From Syntrophaceae bacterium UBA1411 (lineage in GTDB: Bacteria > Desulfobacterota > Syntrophia > Syntrophales > Smithellaceae): a stretch of 9,954 nucleotides of DNA. Positions 1 to 6,412 of this stretch are shown here, piece after piece. Location: the NCBI GenBank assembly GCA_002304995.1, contig DBPV01000140.1, forward strand, positions 1 through 9,954. The letters are read 5' to 3'. The notes below the pieces were generated by a model. That model saw nothing but the letters and a program-made list of their open reading frames with translations, ran no database searches and was not told the DNA's origin. Position 1 is the first letter of the stretch. Each line of letters begins with the position of its first letter. The translations under genes were made by a program, and so were the position numbers.

Positions 1-528
1 CTCGTTTTCCAGATTGAGAATATTGATTTCAATCTCTTCAATGTATTCCAGGCCTTCGGCGATGAAATCGCGGGTCAGCGCTTCATCCAAAATCTGCATG
101 GACGGCTTTGCTTCGGATTCCTGCGGCTGGACTGCCTCCTGCGCCTCCGGGGAGGCCCCGTCCGCCGGAACCGGAGCGCCGGTTACGGCGGCGATCCGGT
201 CGAGAAGGTCCCGGATGCCGCCGTCGTAGCGGCCGGTATTGGAAAAGCTGTCGGCGATTTCCTGCATCAGGTGAATGCCGCTTTCGAATACGCCCGCGGC
301 CGCGGCCCGATCCCCGATCGCTTCGAGGATGATTTTTTCCAAAAGGCCGCTCAAGGCCGTCGCGCAGGTCCGGACCGTCTTGTTGTTCAGCGTATTGGCC
401 TCGCCGATGATGGCCTCGAGATGGTTGAGCAGGCGGCCGGCCGTCGGAATATCCACTTCCTGGCCGTCGCGGAAAAGGTATTCCTGCGCCAGAGTATTGA
501 GCAGTTTGATCAGAGTTTCATAGTTCAT
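1..528 (-). CDS. cheA: Chemotaxis histidine kinase CheA, N-terminal part (cut by window edge)
   Basis: CheA phosphorylates CheY and CheB in response to receptor signals. Only the first 176 codons are present; the gene leaves the window on the left. I read it by translating the minus strand from the ATG at 528-526, 3 bp after the cheB stop. Residues about 147-176 (ILDEALTRDFIAEGLEYIEE) look like the first helix of an HPt (P1) domain, with the pattern FI.E..E.IEEIE..IL.LE; the phosphorylated histidine would lie outside the window. Before it comes an unusual extension: residues 1-115 are probably helical, followed by a Pro/Ala/Glu-rich linker at about 116-145. Position as last gene of a che operon supports CheA. 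Another HPt-containing protein is possible, since no kinase or CheW-like domain can be seen. Confidence 0.8.
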   Translation of the reverse strand, partial: MNYETLIKLLNTLAQEYLFRDGQEVDIPTAGRLLNHLEAIIGEANTLNNKTVRTCATALSGLLEKIILEAIGDRAAAAGVFESGIHLMQEIADSFSNTGRYDGGIRDLLDRIAAVTGAPVPADGASPEAQEAVQPQESEAKPSMQILDEALTRDFIAEGLEYIEEIEINILNLENE

Positions 529-531
529 CTT

Positions 532-1560
532 TCACACCATTTTGATGATTTCGGATGCAATCTTGTCGAGCGGCGCCACCTTGTCCGCCGCGCCCAGTTT
601 GATGGCCTCCTTGGGCATACCGAAGACCACGCAGGAATTTTCATCCTGGGCGATGGTTCCGCCGCCCGCGTTTTTCATGGCCAGCAGCCCTTCGGCTCCG
701 TCCGCTCCCATGCCCGTCAGGATAACGCCGATCGCGTTGGCGCCCGCGTACTGCGCGGTGGACTTGAAAAGCACATCGACCGCCGGCCGCTGATGGTGAA
801 CCATCGGCCCCGTTTTCACTTCGACATAGTAGCGCGCTCCGCTGCGCCTCAGAATCATGTGGTAATTCCCGGGCGCCAGCAGCGCGGTGCCGGGCGTCAC
901 GGAATCGTTGTCCCGGGCCTCCTGTACGGTGATCCGGCACAGATCGTTCAGTCGCGCGGCAAAAGCCGTCGTGAAATTCGCCGGCATGTGCTGGACGATG
1001 ACAATGCCCGGCGAATTGGGCGGCATTTTGGTCAAAACGGCTTTGAGCGCTTCCGTCCCGCCGGTGGAGGCTCCGATGGCGATGACTTTGTTGGAGGTCT
1101 GGGCCAGAGCGCGCAGCGGTTCCGCGCTGCCCGTGTCCGCATTTTTTTCCGTTCTGGAAACAATCCTGGCGCGGGACGCGGCCCGGATTTTTTCCGCCAG
1201 TTGGGCGGACATGTCGCCGACGCTGTAGGCGGCGCCCGGCTTGGCGATCACATCCACCGCGCCGATGTCCATGGCCTCCAGAGTCAGTTTTCCGCCCTGC
1301 GGCGTCAGAGAACTGACGATGATCGTCGGCAGCGGATGGTACTTCATCAGTTTCTTCAAAAAGGTGAGCCCGTCCATGCGCGGCATCTCGATGTCCAGAG
1401 TCACCACATCCGGTTTCAGATGAACGATTTTGTCCCGTGCCACATAAGGATCGGGCGCCGCGCCGATCACCTGGATATCCGGATACCGGGAAAGCTCTTC
1501 AGAAAAGATTTTCCGGACGACCGCGGAATCATCCACTATGAGCACCTTTATTTTGTTCAC
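532..1560 (-). CDS. cheB: Chemotaxis protein-glutamate methylesterase/glutaminase CheB
   Basis: CheB removes methyl groups from receptor glutamates and so resets adaptation; phosphorylation by CheA activates it. The 342-residue product has a receiver domain (about 4-120) with D10/D11, phospho-acceptor D56 (VTLDIEMP) and K107, then a linker, then the methylesterase domain (about 157-342). The catalytic triad is visible as S165 (IGASTGG), H191 (QHMP) and D287 (GMGADGAEG). The open frame extends upstream to 1698, but that part is not CheB-like and overlaps cheX. I chose the GTG at 1560-1558, which starts directly before the first receiver strand (NKIKVLIVDD) and has an AGGGA-like ribosome site about 8 nt upstream. 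It lies 68 bp after cheX and 3 bp before cheA. Length is normal for the family. Confidence 0.96.
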   Translation of the reverse strand: MNKIKVLIVDDSAVVRKIFSEELSRYPDIQVIGAAPDPYVARDKIVHLKPDVVTLDIEMPRMDGLTFLKKLMKYHPLPTIIVSSLTPQGGKLTLEAMDIGAVDVIAKPGAAYSVGDMSAQLAEKIRAASRARIVSRTEKNADTGSAEPLRALAQTSNKVIAIGASTGGTEALKAVLTKMPPNSPGIVIVQHMPANFTTAFAARLNDLCRITVQEARDNDSVTPGTALLAPGNYHMILRRSGARYYVEVKTGPMVHHQRPAVDVLFKSTAQYAGANAIGVILTGMGADGAEGLLAMKNAGGGTIAQDENSCVVFGMPKEAIKLGAADKVAPLDKIASEIIKMV

Positions 1561-1628
1561 GTCTTCATCCCTGTCTCCGTCCGGTTTCTTCTGCGGCGCT
1601 GTCGCCGTCCGGACATCGTTTTGCCGCC

Positions 1629-2081
1629 TTATCTTTCCAGAATCTCTCCGCTCAGGCGGATGCCGAGGGACCGTTCCTCCGCATCGAACATCAGGCAAAG
1701 CGCCGCGTCATTGTCCTGTGGAAACCGGCCCGGTTTTTTTTCACAGACCGGCAGCGTCAGGTTGAAAACCTGGCGGGCGTCCAGTTTGTTGAGAAAATTC
1801 CCCGCGATCATGTTCACCGCTTCCCGGGCGCAGTCTTCCCTGGTGTTATCCGTCACCTCCTCCGGATTCAATCCCAGCATGTTTTGTGCCATGAAAGCGG
1901 CAAGACTCTCCGACAGATAGGCGTCGATCCGCCCGTTGGTGCTCCCGCAAAAGCGGATGGACACGGCCAGATCATGCCCCATTGCGCCTGTGCAGGGTTC
2001 CAGAAAGACGAAGAACATTTTTTCAAAGACTTCAAAAATCGAGTCCATCAGCAGAGCCTGCATCTTCTTCATACTGCCCAT
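1629..2081 (-). CDS. cheX: CheY-P phosphatase of the CheX/CheC family
   Basis: CheX-type proteins dephosphorylate CheY-P and so end the motor signal. The 150-residue product carries one signature motif, E87-x-x-N90 followed by G94-N95 (EAVNMIAGN); the Glu and Asn are the catalytic pair in CheX/CheC phosphatases. One copy of the motif and the short length fit CheX rather than CheC, which has two. The ATG at 2081 is preceded by GGAGTGGGAG, a good ribosome site. The gene begins inside cheY, overlapping it by 50 bp, so the two are probably translationally coupled. A position between cheY and cheB fits the role. Start sites at Met4 or Met7 are possible but have poorer ribosome sites. Confidence 0.85.
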   Translation of the reverse strand: MGSMKKMQALLMDSIFEVFEKMFFVFLEPCTGAMGHDLAVSIRFCGSTNGRIDAYLSESLAAFMAQNMLGLNPEEVTDNTREDCAREAVNMIAGNFLNKLDARQVFNLTLPVCEKKPGRFPQDNDAALCLMFDAEERSLGIRLSGEILER

Positions 2082-2463
2082 CGTCTCCCACTCCTATAAC
2101 CTGGTATAAAATTTTTTTGATTTCCTCCGGCAGAAAAGGCTTTTTCACAAAGCCTTTGGCCCCGCGCGCAAAAGCCTCCTGCATCATCTGTTCCGATCCT
2201 TCCGTCGTGATCATGATCACCGGAATTTCCCGAAGCGTTTCATTTCGGGCCAGCTGCTCCAGAAACTCCAGACCGTTGACCTCCGGCATATTAATGTCGG
2301 AAATGATCACGTCCACCCAGTGGTCGGCCAGAAGCGCCATGGCTTCCCTTCCGTTGCCGGCTTCCAGACATTGGTCCATCCGGAATCCGGACAGCCCGAC
2401 GATCTTCTTGATGACCGCCCGCATGGCGCCGGAATCGTCTACAATCAATACATTGAATGACAT
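2032..2463 (-). CDS. cheY: Chemotaxis response regulator CheY
   Basis: A single receiver domain without an output domain, as expected for CheY, which carries the phospho-signal from CheA to the flagellar switch. Key residues are all present: D9/D10 acidic pair, phospho-acceptor D56 (IISDINMP), T86 (MITTEG) and K108 (VKKPF). The ATG at 2463 has a GGAAGG ribosome site about 8 nt upstream. The receiver fold should end near residue 124 (ILYQVIG), typical CheY length, but the frame continues for about 20 residues, forming an acidic tail (GDDGQYEEDAGSADG) that runs over the ribosome site and start of cheX. The HDOD gene ends 28 bp upstream. I see no aromatic or charge change at the active site that would suggest a non-chemotactic receiver. 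Confidence 0.94.
   Translation of the reverse strand: MSFNVLIVDDSGAMRAVIKKIVGLSGFRMDQCLEAGNGREAMALLADHWVDVIISDINMPEVNGLEFLEQLARNETLREIPVIMITTEGSEQMMQEAFARGAKGFVKKPFLPEEIKKILYQVIGVGDDGQYEEDAGSADGLDF
2085..2094 (-). promoter_or_regulatory. Ribosome binding site of cheX, inside cheY
   Basis: On the minus strand this reads GGAGTGGGAG, with the first GGAG 9 nt before the cheX ATG. It lies in cheY coding sequence just after the codon for the last residue of the expected receiver fold. It decides the cheX start at 2081 and explains how cheX can be read despite the 50 bp overlap. Confidence 0.6.
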
Positions 2464-2491
2464 CTTGTCACCTTCCCTGGCCAGAGCGCCT

Positions 2492-3343
2492 TTAAATAAT
2501 GTTAATCAGGTCCCTGGCCTTGCTTAAATCGTCTGACAGCAGGACCATGCTTTTTTCCAGATCTTTCATCCGCAAATTGAATTTCGTCAGCACCTGTCCG
2601 ACCGCCCGCTGCGCCAGTCCTTCCACCGGACTGCCCATGCCCATCATGAGACACGCTTCATCCGCCAGATATACGAGCCACGGCAGAATTTGATCCTTCT
2701 TTTCCAGCAGATCCGGACGGTGGTGAAAGGCAATGGCGTCGCCGATGACAGAGGGGAAGATCCAGTGCTCGGCGATTTTTCCTCCCAGTTCGGCATGGTT
2801 GATGCCCAGAACCGTCTCTTCCGCCTCCAGAAAGGACAGGCCGTGGCGTGAAACCAGCAGAGTGATTTTATAAAGCTCGTCGCGAACGAATTCGCCCAGA
2901 ATGATTTTCCCCACGTCGTGCAGCAGGGCCGCCGTGTAGAGCGTCGTATCCTCCTCGCCGGTGATCGCCTTGGATAATATCTGCGACATCAAAGCGACGG
3001 CGACCGAATGCTCCCACAAATCGGTTGCCTTGTCGAAATAGCCGGACGCGCCTTTCTTGTAGTATTTGGAAATTCCCGCCGTCTGGATGGCGAGCAGAAG
3101 ATTCTTCTGCCCCAGGTACATCACGGCATCCTGAATGGTGCCGATAGGATGCGCCGAGCCGAAATAGGCCGAATTGGCCATCTTCAGAATATTGGCCGTG
3201 ATCGAGGGATCCAGGCGGATGACATTGGCCACTTCCGGAACGGAATAATCGACGCGGCCGAGCAGCCGGGCGACTTTGCTGCCCGTCGCCGGAAAGGCCG
3301 GAATCGTCTCAATGGATTTCAGAATGCGCGCGACCGTTTTCAT
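2492..3343 (-). CDS. HDOD-domain signalling protein in the che operon
   Basis: A 283-residue, single-domain HDOD protein. HDOD domains are relatives of HD/HD-GYP phosphohydrolases that usually act as signalling or scaffold modules; the precise role is not known for most. Family marks are LDPSITANILKMANSAYFG (45-62), LWEHS (109-113), LLHDVGK (140-146), INHAELGG (181-188) and FHHRP (206-210). The histidines and Asp of an HD-type metal site appear kept (H112, H142, D143, H183, H207/H208, D228), but there is no GYP motif, so a c-di-GMP hydrolase is not expected. No transmembrane or receiver domain is seen. The ATG at 3343 overlaps the cheD stop (ATGA) and has a strong AAGGAG ribosome site. Its position between cheD and cheY argues for a link to chemotaxis signalling, which is inference. 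Confidence 0.93.
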   Translation of the reverse strand: MKTVARILKSIETIPAFPATGSKVARLLGRVDYSVPEVANVIRLDPSITANILKMANSAYFGSAHPIGTIQDAVMYLGQKNLLLAIQTAGISKYYKKGASGYFDKATDLWEHSVAVALMSQILSKAITGEEDTTLYTAALLHDVGKIILGEFVRDELYKITLLVSRHGLSFLEAEETVLGINHAELGGKIAEHWIFPSVIGDAIAFHHRPDLLEKKDQILPWLVYLADEACLMMGMGSPVEGLAQRAVGQVLTKFNLRMKDLEKSMVLLSDDLSKARDLINII

Positions 3344-3822
3344 AGCTCCTTCATTTCGCCTCCTGATGTCCGGATAAACGTTTTGCCGCTTTTCAGATCC
3401 AGACGCACCGTGCGGTTGTGGTTGGCGCCCGTGTCCTCCGCTGCAATCAGAACGTTGTTTTTCCAGAAGATCTTCCGCATGGCCATGATGTTTTTCTGTC
3501 CGATGCGGAAAAAATTCGTGTCGTCCAGAATGCTGGCGCCGCCCGCCGCCTTGACGATCATCCGTTTTTTCTCCGCCCCAAGCCCGTAGCAGGCCTTGAA
3601 GAGCGCCGGAATGCCCGTATCGGCGAACATGGCGGGATTGTCCTTGGCTTTCCGGACATCCAGTGTCGAATCCGGCAGCATGTAATGCAGGAGCCCCCCC
3701 ACTCCGGCTACGGGATCGTAAACGGAGATGGCAATGCAGGATCCCAGTGCGTATGTTACAAGGAAATCGCTGCCGTTTTTGCTGATCTTCAGATCGGCTA
3801 TGCCCACAATCAAATCGCTCAT
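3340..3822 (-). CDS. cheD: Chemoreceptor glutamine deamidase CheD
   Basis: CheD deamidates specific receptor glutamines to glutamates, and in some bacteria partners a CheC/CheX-type phosphatase. The 160-residue product has the Cys-His-Thr catalytic set: T23 and C29 (LVTYALGSC) and H46 (GGLLHYMLPDS), spaced as in Thermotoga CheD (T21/C27/H44, from memory) with a uniform offset of two. Later family motifs include AAGGASIL and the IGQKN stretch. Start and stop both overlap neighbours by ATGA (cheR upstream, HDOD gene downstream), showing tight co-translation. The ribosome site (CCGGAA) is modest, consistent with coupling to cheR. Length is normal. Confidence 0.96.
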   Translation of the reverse strand: MSDLIVGIADLKISKNGSDFLVTYALGSCIAISVYDPVAGVGGLLHYMLPDSTLDVRKAKDNPAMFADTGIPALFKACYGLGAEKKRMIVKAAGGASILDDTNFFRIGQKNIMAMRKIFWKNNVLIAAEDTGANHNRTVRLDLKSGKTFIRTSGGEMKEL

Positions 3823-4658
3823 AGGTTTTTCCGGTAAACGCTCGGTTCCACGTATTGAAAAGGATGCGTAAGTCCTGTCAGGCTTTCCGAATGTCCCACA
3901 AAAAAGTAGCCGCCGTTTTTCAGCGCGCCGTAGAATTTGTTGACCAGAACGCTTTGTGTCTTCTTGTCAAAGTAGATCATGACGTTGCGGCAGAAAACGA
4001 CGTCGAAATCCCGGCGGGCCGGAAAAGGGTCCATGAGATTGAACCGCTCGAACGTGACCATCTTTTTGAGGTCTTCTTTCACTCGGACGAACCCATGGGA
4101 TTTGCCTGTTCCCAACTGAAAATATTTTTTCAGGATCTCAGGAGCTATGCCGCGGGTTCTCTCCTGGGCGTATATTCCTGCCCGCGCGGTTTCCAGAACT
4201 TTCGTGGAAATGTCCGTTGCCAGAATGGCGACGTCGGACAGACGGTTTTGTGCCGCCTCCCGAATCGTCATGGCCAGCGTGTAGGGCTCTTCTCCGGTCG
4301 AACAGCCGGCAGACCAGACGGCGAAGGAACCGGCGCTGCCCGGCCGTCCCCTGTTTTCGAGGAAGGAACGGATAATGCCGCCCAGACGGACAAAGTGCGA
4401 CGCTTCCCGGAAGAAAGACGTGAGATTGGTGGAGATGGAATCGATCATCGACACCAGTTCATCCTGGCCTTCCTGGGTGGTCACGTAACGGTAGTATTCG
4501 GCGAAAGACCCGTATCCGCCGGCGCGGAGCCTTTTTCCCAGGCGGGCTTTGACCAGTTCCTTCTTGCCGTCGTGCAGATAGATGCCGCACTGTTCGTAAA
4601 CCAGACGGCTGATTTTTTCGAAATCGCTGTGCTTCAGTTCAAATGTGCTCATGGACAT
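3819..4658 (-). CDS. cheR: Chemotaxis protein methyltransferase CheR
   Basis: CheR transfers methyl groups from S-adenosylmethionine to receptor glutamates. The product is 279 residues from the ATG at 4658, close to the usual length of about 280. The N-terminal helical domain spans about 1-75, followed by NLTSFFRE (78-85), the SAM-binding motif WSAGCSTGEEPYTLAM (115-130), ATDIS (147-151), CRNVMIYF (223-230) and FFVGHSESL (252-260). The frame is open to 4793, but those 45 codons are Arg/Gly/Lys-rich and unlike CheR, so I take 4658 (MSMSTFELKHSDFEK) or the ATG two codons later. No ideal ribosome site sits before either; GGAG is 14 nt upstream of the first. First gene of the che operon, overlapping cheD by ATGA. 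Confidence 0.94.
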   Translation of the reverse strand: MSMSTFELKHSDFEKISRLVYEQCGIYLHDGKKELVKARLGKRLRAGGYGSFAEYYRYVTTQEGQDELVSMIDSISTNLTSFFREASHFVRLGGIIRSFLENRGRPGSAGSFAVWSAGCSTGEEPYTLAMTIREAAQNRLSDVAILATDISTKVLETARAGIYAQERTRGIAPEILKKYFQLGTGKSHGFVRVKEDLKKMVTFERFNLMDPFPARRDFDVVFCRNVMIYFDKKTQSVLVNKFYGALKNGGYFFVGHSESLTGLTHPFQYVEPSVYRKNL

Positions 4659-4805
4659 ACAATCGCGCGCTTCTCCGACACCCTGTTGCAATGGACAACC
4701 ATCCTGCTTGCGCCTGCCACAACCGGCCCTGGCCGATCGCTTCCGGCCGGCCCCTTTTGCCGATCCGGCATCCATTCCGAATTGGACCTGCATCTCTTTC
4801 GTTTC
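4659..4805 (-). promoter_or_regulatory. Probable 5' leader of the che operon mRNA
   Basis: If transcription starts just downstream of the sigma-28-like promoter, the message has about 150 nt before cheR. This stretch is G+C-rich and contains self-complementary GGCC/CCGG blocks that could pair (around 4720-4760). It also has GGA-containing segments, one reading GCAGGATGG, which faintly resembles a CsrA site. An in-frame ATG at 4793-4791 sits at its start, so a longer CheR cannot be fully excluded. It does not match riboswitch classes that I can recognise, including c-di-GMP-I. Confidence 0.35.
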
Positions 4806-4814
4806 TCAATTTTT

Positions 4815-4841
4815 TATTCGGCAAAACAAAGAAATACTTGA
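4815..4841 (-). promoter_or_regulatory. Sigma-28 (FliA)-type flagellar promoter for the che operon
   Basis: On the minus strand the sequence reads TCAAGTAT, then 11 nt, then GCCGAATA. The textbook FliA consensus is TAAAGTTT-N11-GCCGATAA; each box matches at 6 of 8 positions, including the diagnostic GCCGA, and the spacer has exactly the expected 11 nt. It points into cheR and lies in the divergent intergenic region where a promoter is expected. Transcription would begin near 4805. This implies that the che genes are late flagellar genes. Confidence 0.7.
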
Positions 4842-5020
4842 AGGTTTTTTTGCATTGGGCCGGAAAAGGGCGGCGGATTTTTGACGGATTGCCTGCCGCA
4901 GGAACAGACCTGTTTGTTTTTTGACGCTTTGGATCATTTTCCTGTTGTTTTTTGGCAGGGTTTCTTCTATATAACTCCTCCGCGCATCGGACGGCGCGTG
5001 AAATAAAATACGGATTTGCC
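4842..5020. other. Divergent regulatory region between the che operon and the sigma-54 regulator
   Basis: This non-coding stretch is richer in T and A than its surroundings. It contains a direct repeat TTTTTGACG at 4878-4886 and 4918-4926, exactly 40 bp apart, and a short dyad AACAG-AC-CTGTT at 4903-4914. Either could be a regulator site, but both are short enough to arise by chance. I see no sigma-54 promoter (GG-N10-GC with a good context) and no credible small gene. Confidence 0.35.
4945..4973 (+). promoter_or_regulatory. Possible sigma-70-like promoter for the sigma-54 regulator gene
   Basis: TTGTTT (4945-4950), a 17 bp spacer and TATATA (4968-4973) resemble a -35/-10 pair. Transcription would start near 4980, giving a leader of about 40 nt before the ATG at 5021. 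The match is moderate and the region is T-rich, so chance similarity is possible. Confidence 0.3.
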
Positions 5021-6412
5021 ATGAAAAACGGAAAAATTCTCGTCGCCGAGGATAATCAACTAAATAAAGACACCCTGACGGAAATTTTGACGGAGGAAGG
5101 CTACGACGTCAAAGCCGTGAACGACGGACGGGAAGGCATCGAAGCGTTCCACCAGGACAAGTACGACATCATCATCACCGACCTCCGGATGCCGCGCGTC
5201 GATGGCCTGGAATTTCTGAAGTACGTGAAAGACCAGAACCGCGACAGCATCGTCATCATGATTACCGGCCACGGCACCATCAGCACCGCCGTCTCCGCGA
5301 TGAAGACGGGCGCTTTCGATTTCATCACCAAGCCGGTGAAGGACGAGCTCGTCAAGTTGTCCGTCAGCCGCGCAATGAGTTTTGCCCGCCTGCGCGATGA
5401 AAACGTCTCATTGAAGGAGCACATCAAGGAGCAGCAGGACGCCGCCAAAATGATCGGCTACAGCGACTGCATGAAGTCCGTGTTCGATACCATTGCCAAG
5501 GTGTCCTCCTCCGACTCCACGGTGCTGATCACCGGTGAAAGCGGCACCGGCAAGGAACTGGTCGCCCGGGCCGTTCATTTCCGCAGCGAACGCCGCCATC
5601 AGCCGCTCATCGCGGTCAATTGCGGCGCCATCCCCGAAGATCTTCTGGAGAGCGAACTTTTCGGCCACGAGAAAGGCGCTTTCACCGGCGCGATCCGCAA
5701 CCGGATGGGCCGCTTCGAACTGGCCCAGGGGGGCACGATCTTTCTGGATGAAATCGGCGATATGAGTCCGTCGCTGCAGGTGAAGGTTCTCCGCGTCATT
5801 CAGGAAAAACAATTCGAACGCATCGGCGGCGTGAAAACCATCAATGCCGACGTCCGCATCATTGCCGCCACCAACCAGAACCTGGAAAAGGCGGTGGCCG
5901 AAAAAAAATTCCGTGAAGATCTTTTCTACCGGATCAATGTCATTCCGATCAACCTGCCGCCGCTCAGGGAGCGCGGCGAAGACCTTCCCATTCTGGTGAA
6001 CCACTTTTTGTCGCATTTCAACAAAATCAAAAAAAAGCGCGTCCGGCGGATCACCCCCGAGGCCCTCGACCGTCTGCGGCAGTACGCCTGGCCCGGCAAT
6101 GTCCGCGAGCTCCAGAACCTGATTGAAATGCTGGTGGTGATGAGGGAAGAAGGCGACATTTCCCTCGAGGATCTGCCCGCCAAAATCCGCGCGTCCGAAG
6201 GCGAGTCTCCCCGCGCCGAAACGATCGTGTTTTCGGAAAAAGGCATCGACTTCAACGAAGCCGTCGGCCGTCTGGAAAAAGATCTCCTGCTCAAGGCGTT
6301 GAAAATGAGCGGCGGCGTGAAAAACCGCGCCGCCCGTCTGCTCAACCTCAACCGCACCACGCTGGTGGAGAAGCTCAAGCGCCTGAACCTTTCCGGCGGC
6401 TGGATGGATTAA
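5021..6412 (+). CDS. NtrC-family sigma-54-dependent response regulator, flagellar (FlrC-like) type
   Basis: A 463-residue transcription activator for RNA polymerase with sigma-54. The receiver (about 4-120) has D11, phospho-acceptor D54 (IITDLRMP), T82 and K104 (TKP). The AAA+ domain (about 143-385) has Walker A GESGTGKE (172-179), the sigma-54 contact loop GAFTGA (219-224), Walker B GGTIFLDEI (238-246) and an arginine-finger region (FREDLFYRINV). A Fis-type helix-turn-helix ends the protein (about 415-458); its LNRTTLVEKLKR is typical of flagellar regulators such as FlrC/FleR and FleQ. The frame is open from 4952, but the receiver starts at the ATG at 5021; its ribosome site is weak. It is divergent from the che operon. 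The partner kinase is not in the window. The flagellar assignment rests on the helix-turn-helix motif and context, so no symbol is given. Confidence 0.93.
   Translation: MKNGKILVAEDNQLNKDTLTEILTEEGYDVKAVNDGREGIEAFHQDKYDIIITDLRMPRVDGLEFLKYVKDQNRDSIVIMITGHGTISTAVSAMKTGAFDFITKPVKDELVKLSVSRAMSFARLRDENVSLKEHIKEQQDAAKMIGYSDCMKSVFDTIAKVSSSDSTVLITGESGTGKELVARAVHFRSERRHQPLIAVNCGAIPEDLLESELFGHEKGAFTGAIRNRMGRFELAQGGTIFLDEIGDMSPSLQVKVLRVIQEKQFERIGGVKTINADVRIIAATNQNLEKAVAEKKFREDLFYRINVIPINLPPLRERGEDLPILVNHFLSHFNKIKKKRVRRITPEALDRLRQYAWPGNVRELQNLIEMLVVMREEGDISLEDLPAKIRASEGESPRAETIVFSEKGIDFNEAVGRLEKDLLLKALKMSGGVKNRAARLLNLNRTTLVEKLKRLNLSGGWMD

Noticed and set aside
271..1920. 549-codon open frame on the plus strand
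   Set aside because: It lies antisense to cheA, cheB and cheX, all of which have clear catalytic motifs. Its translation is rich in Arg, His and Gly with no recognisable domain, as expected for the complement of G+C-rich coding sequence.
4659..4793. Longer CheR starting at 4793
   Set aside because: The additional 45 residues are Arg/Gly/Lys-rich and unlike the CheR N-terminus, while the product from 4658 has the normal family length. Kept only as a weak alternative.
4659..4805. c-di-GMP riboswitch in the cheR leader
   Set aside because: Purine-rich GGC-AAA-like blocks first suggested it, but the conserved core and the second stem with its tetraloop of the c-di-GMP-I class could not be found.
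3855..4841. 328-codon open frame on the plus strand
   Set aside because: It is fully antisense to cheR and its leader, has no recognisable motif, and crosses the promoter region.
4951..4980. Sigma-54 promoter at TTGGCAGGGTTTCTTC ahead of the regulator gene
   Set aside because: The GG element is there, but the GC expected ten bases further is missing (TC instead).
4639..5022. 127-codon minus-strand frame across the divergent region
   Set aside because: It overlaps the sigma-28 promoter and the start of cheR in another frame, is full of basic residues, and shows no ribosome site or family motif.
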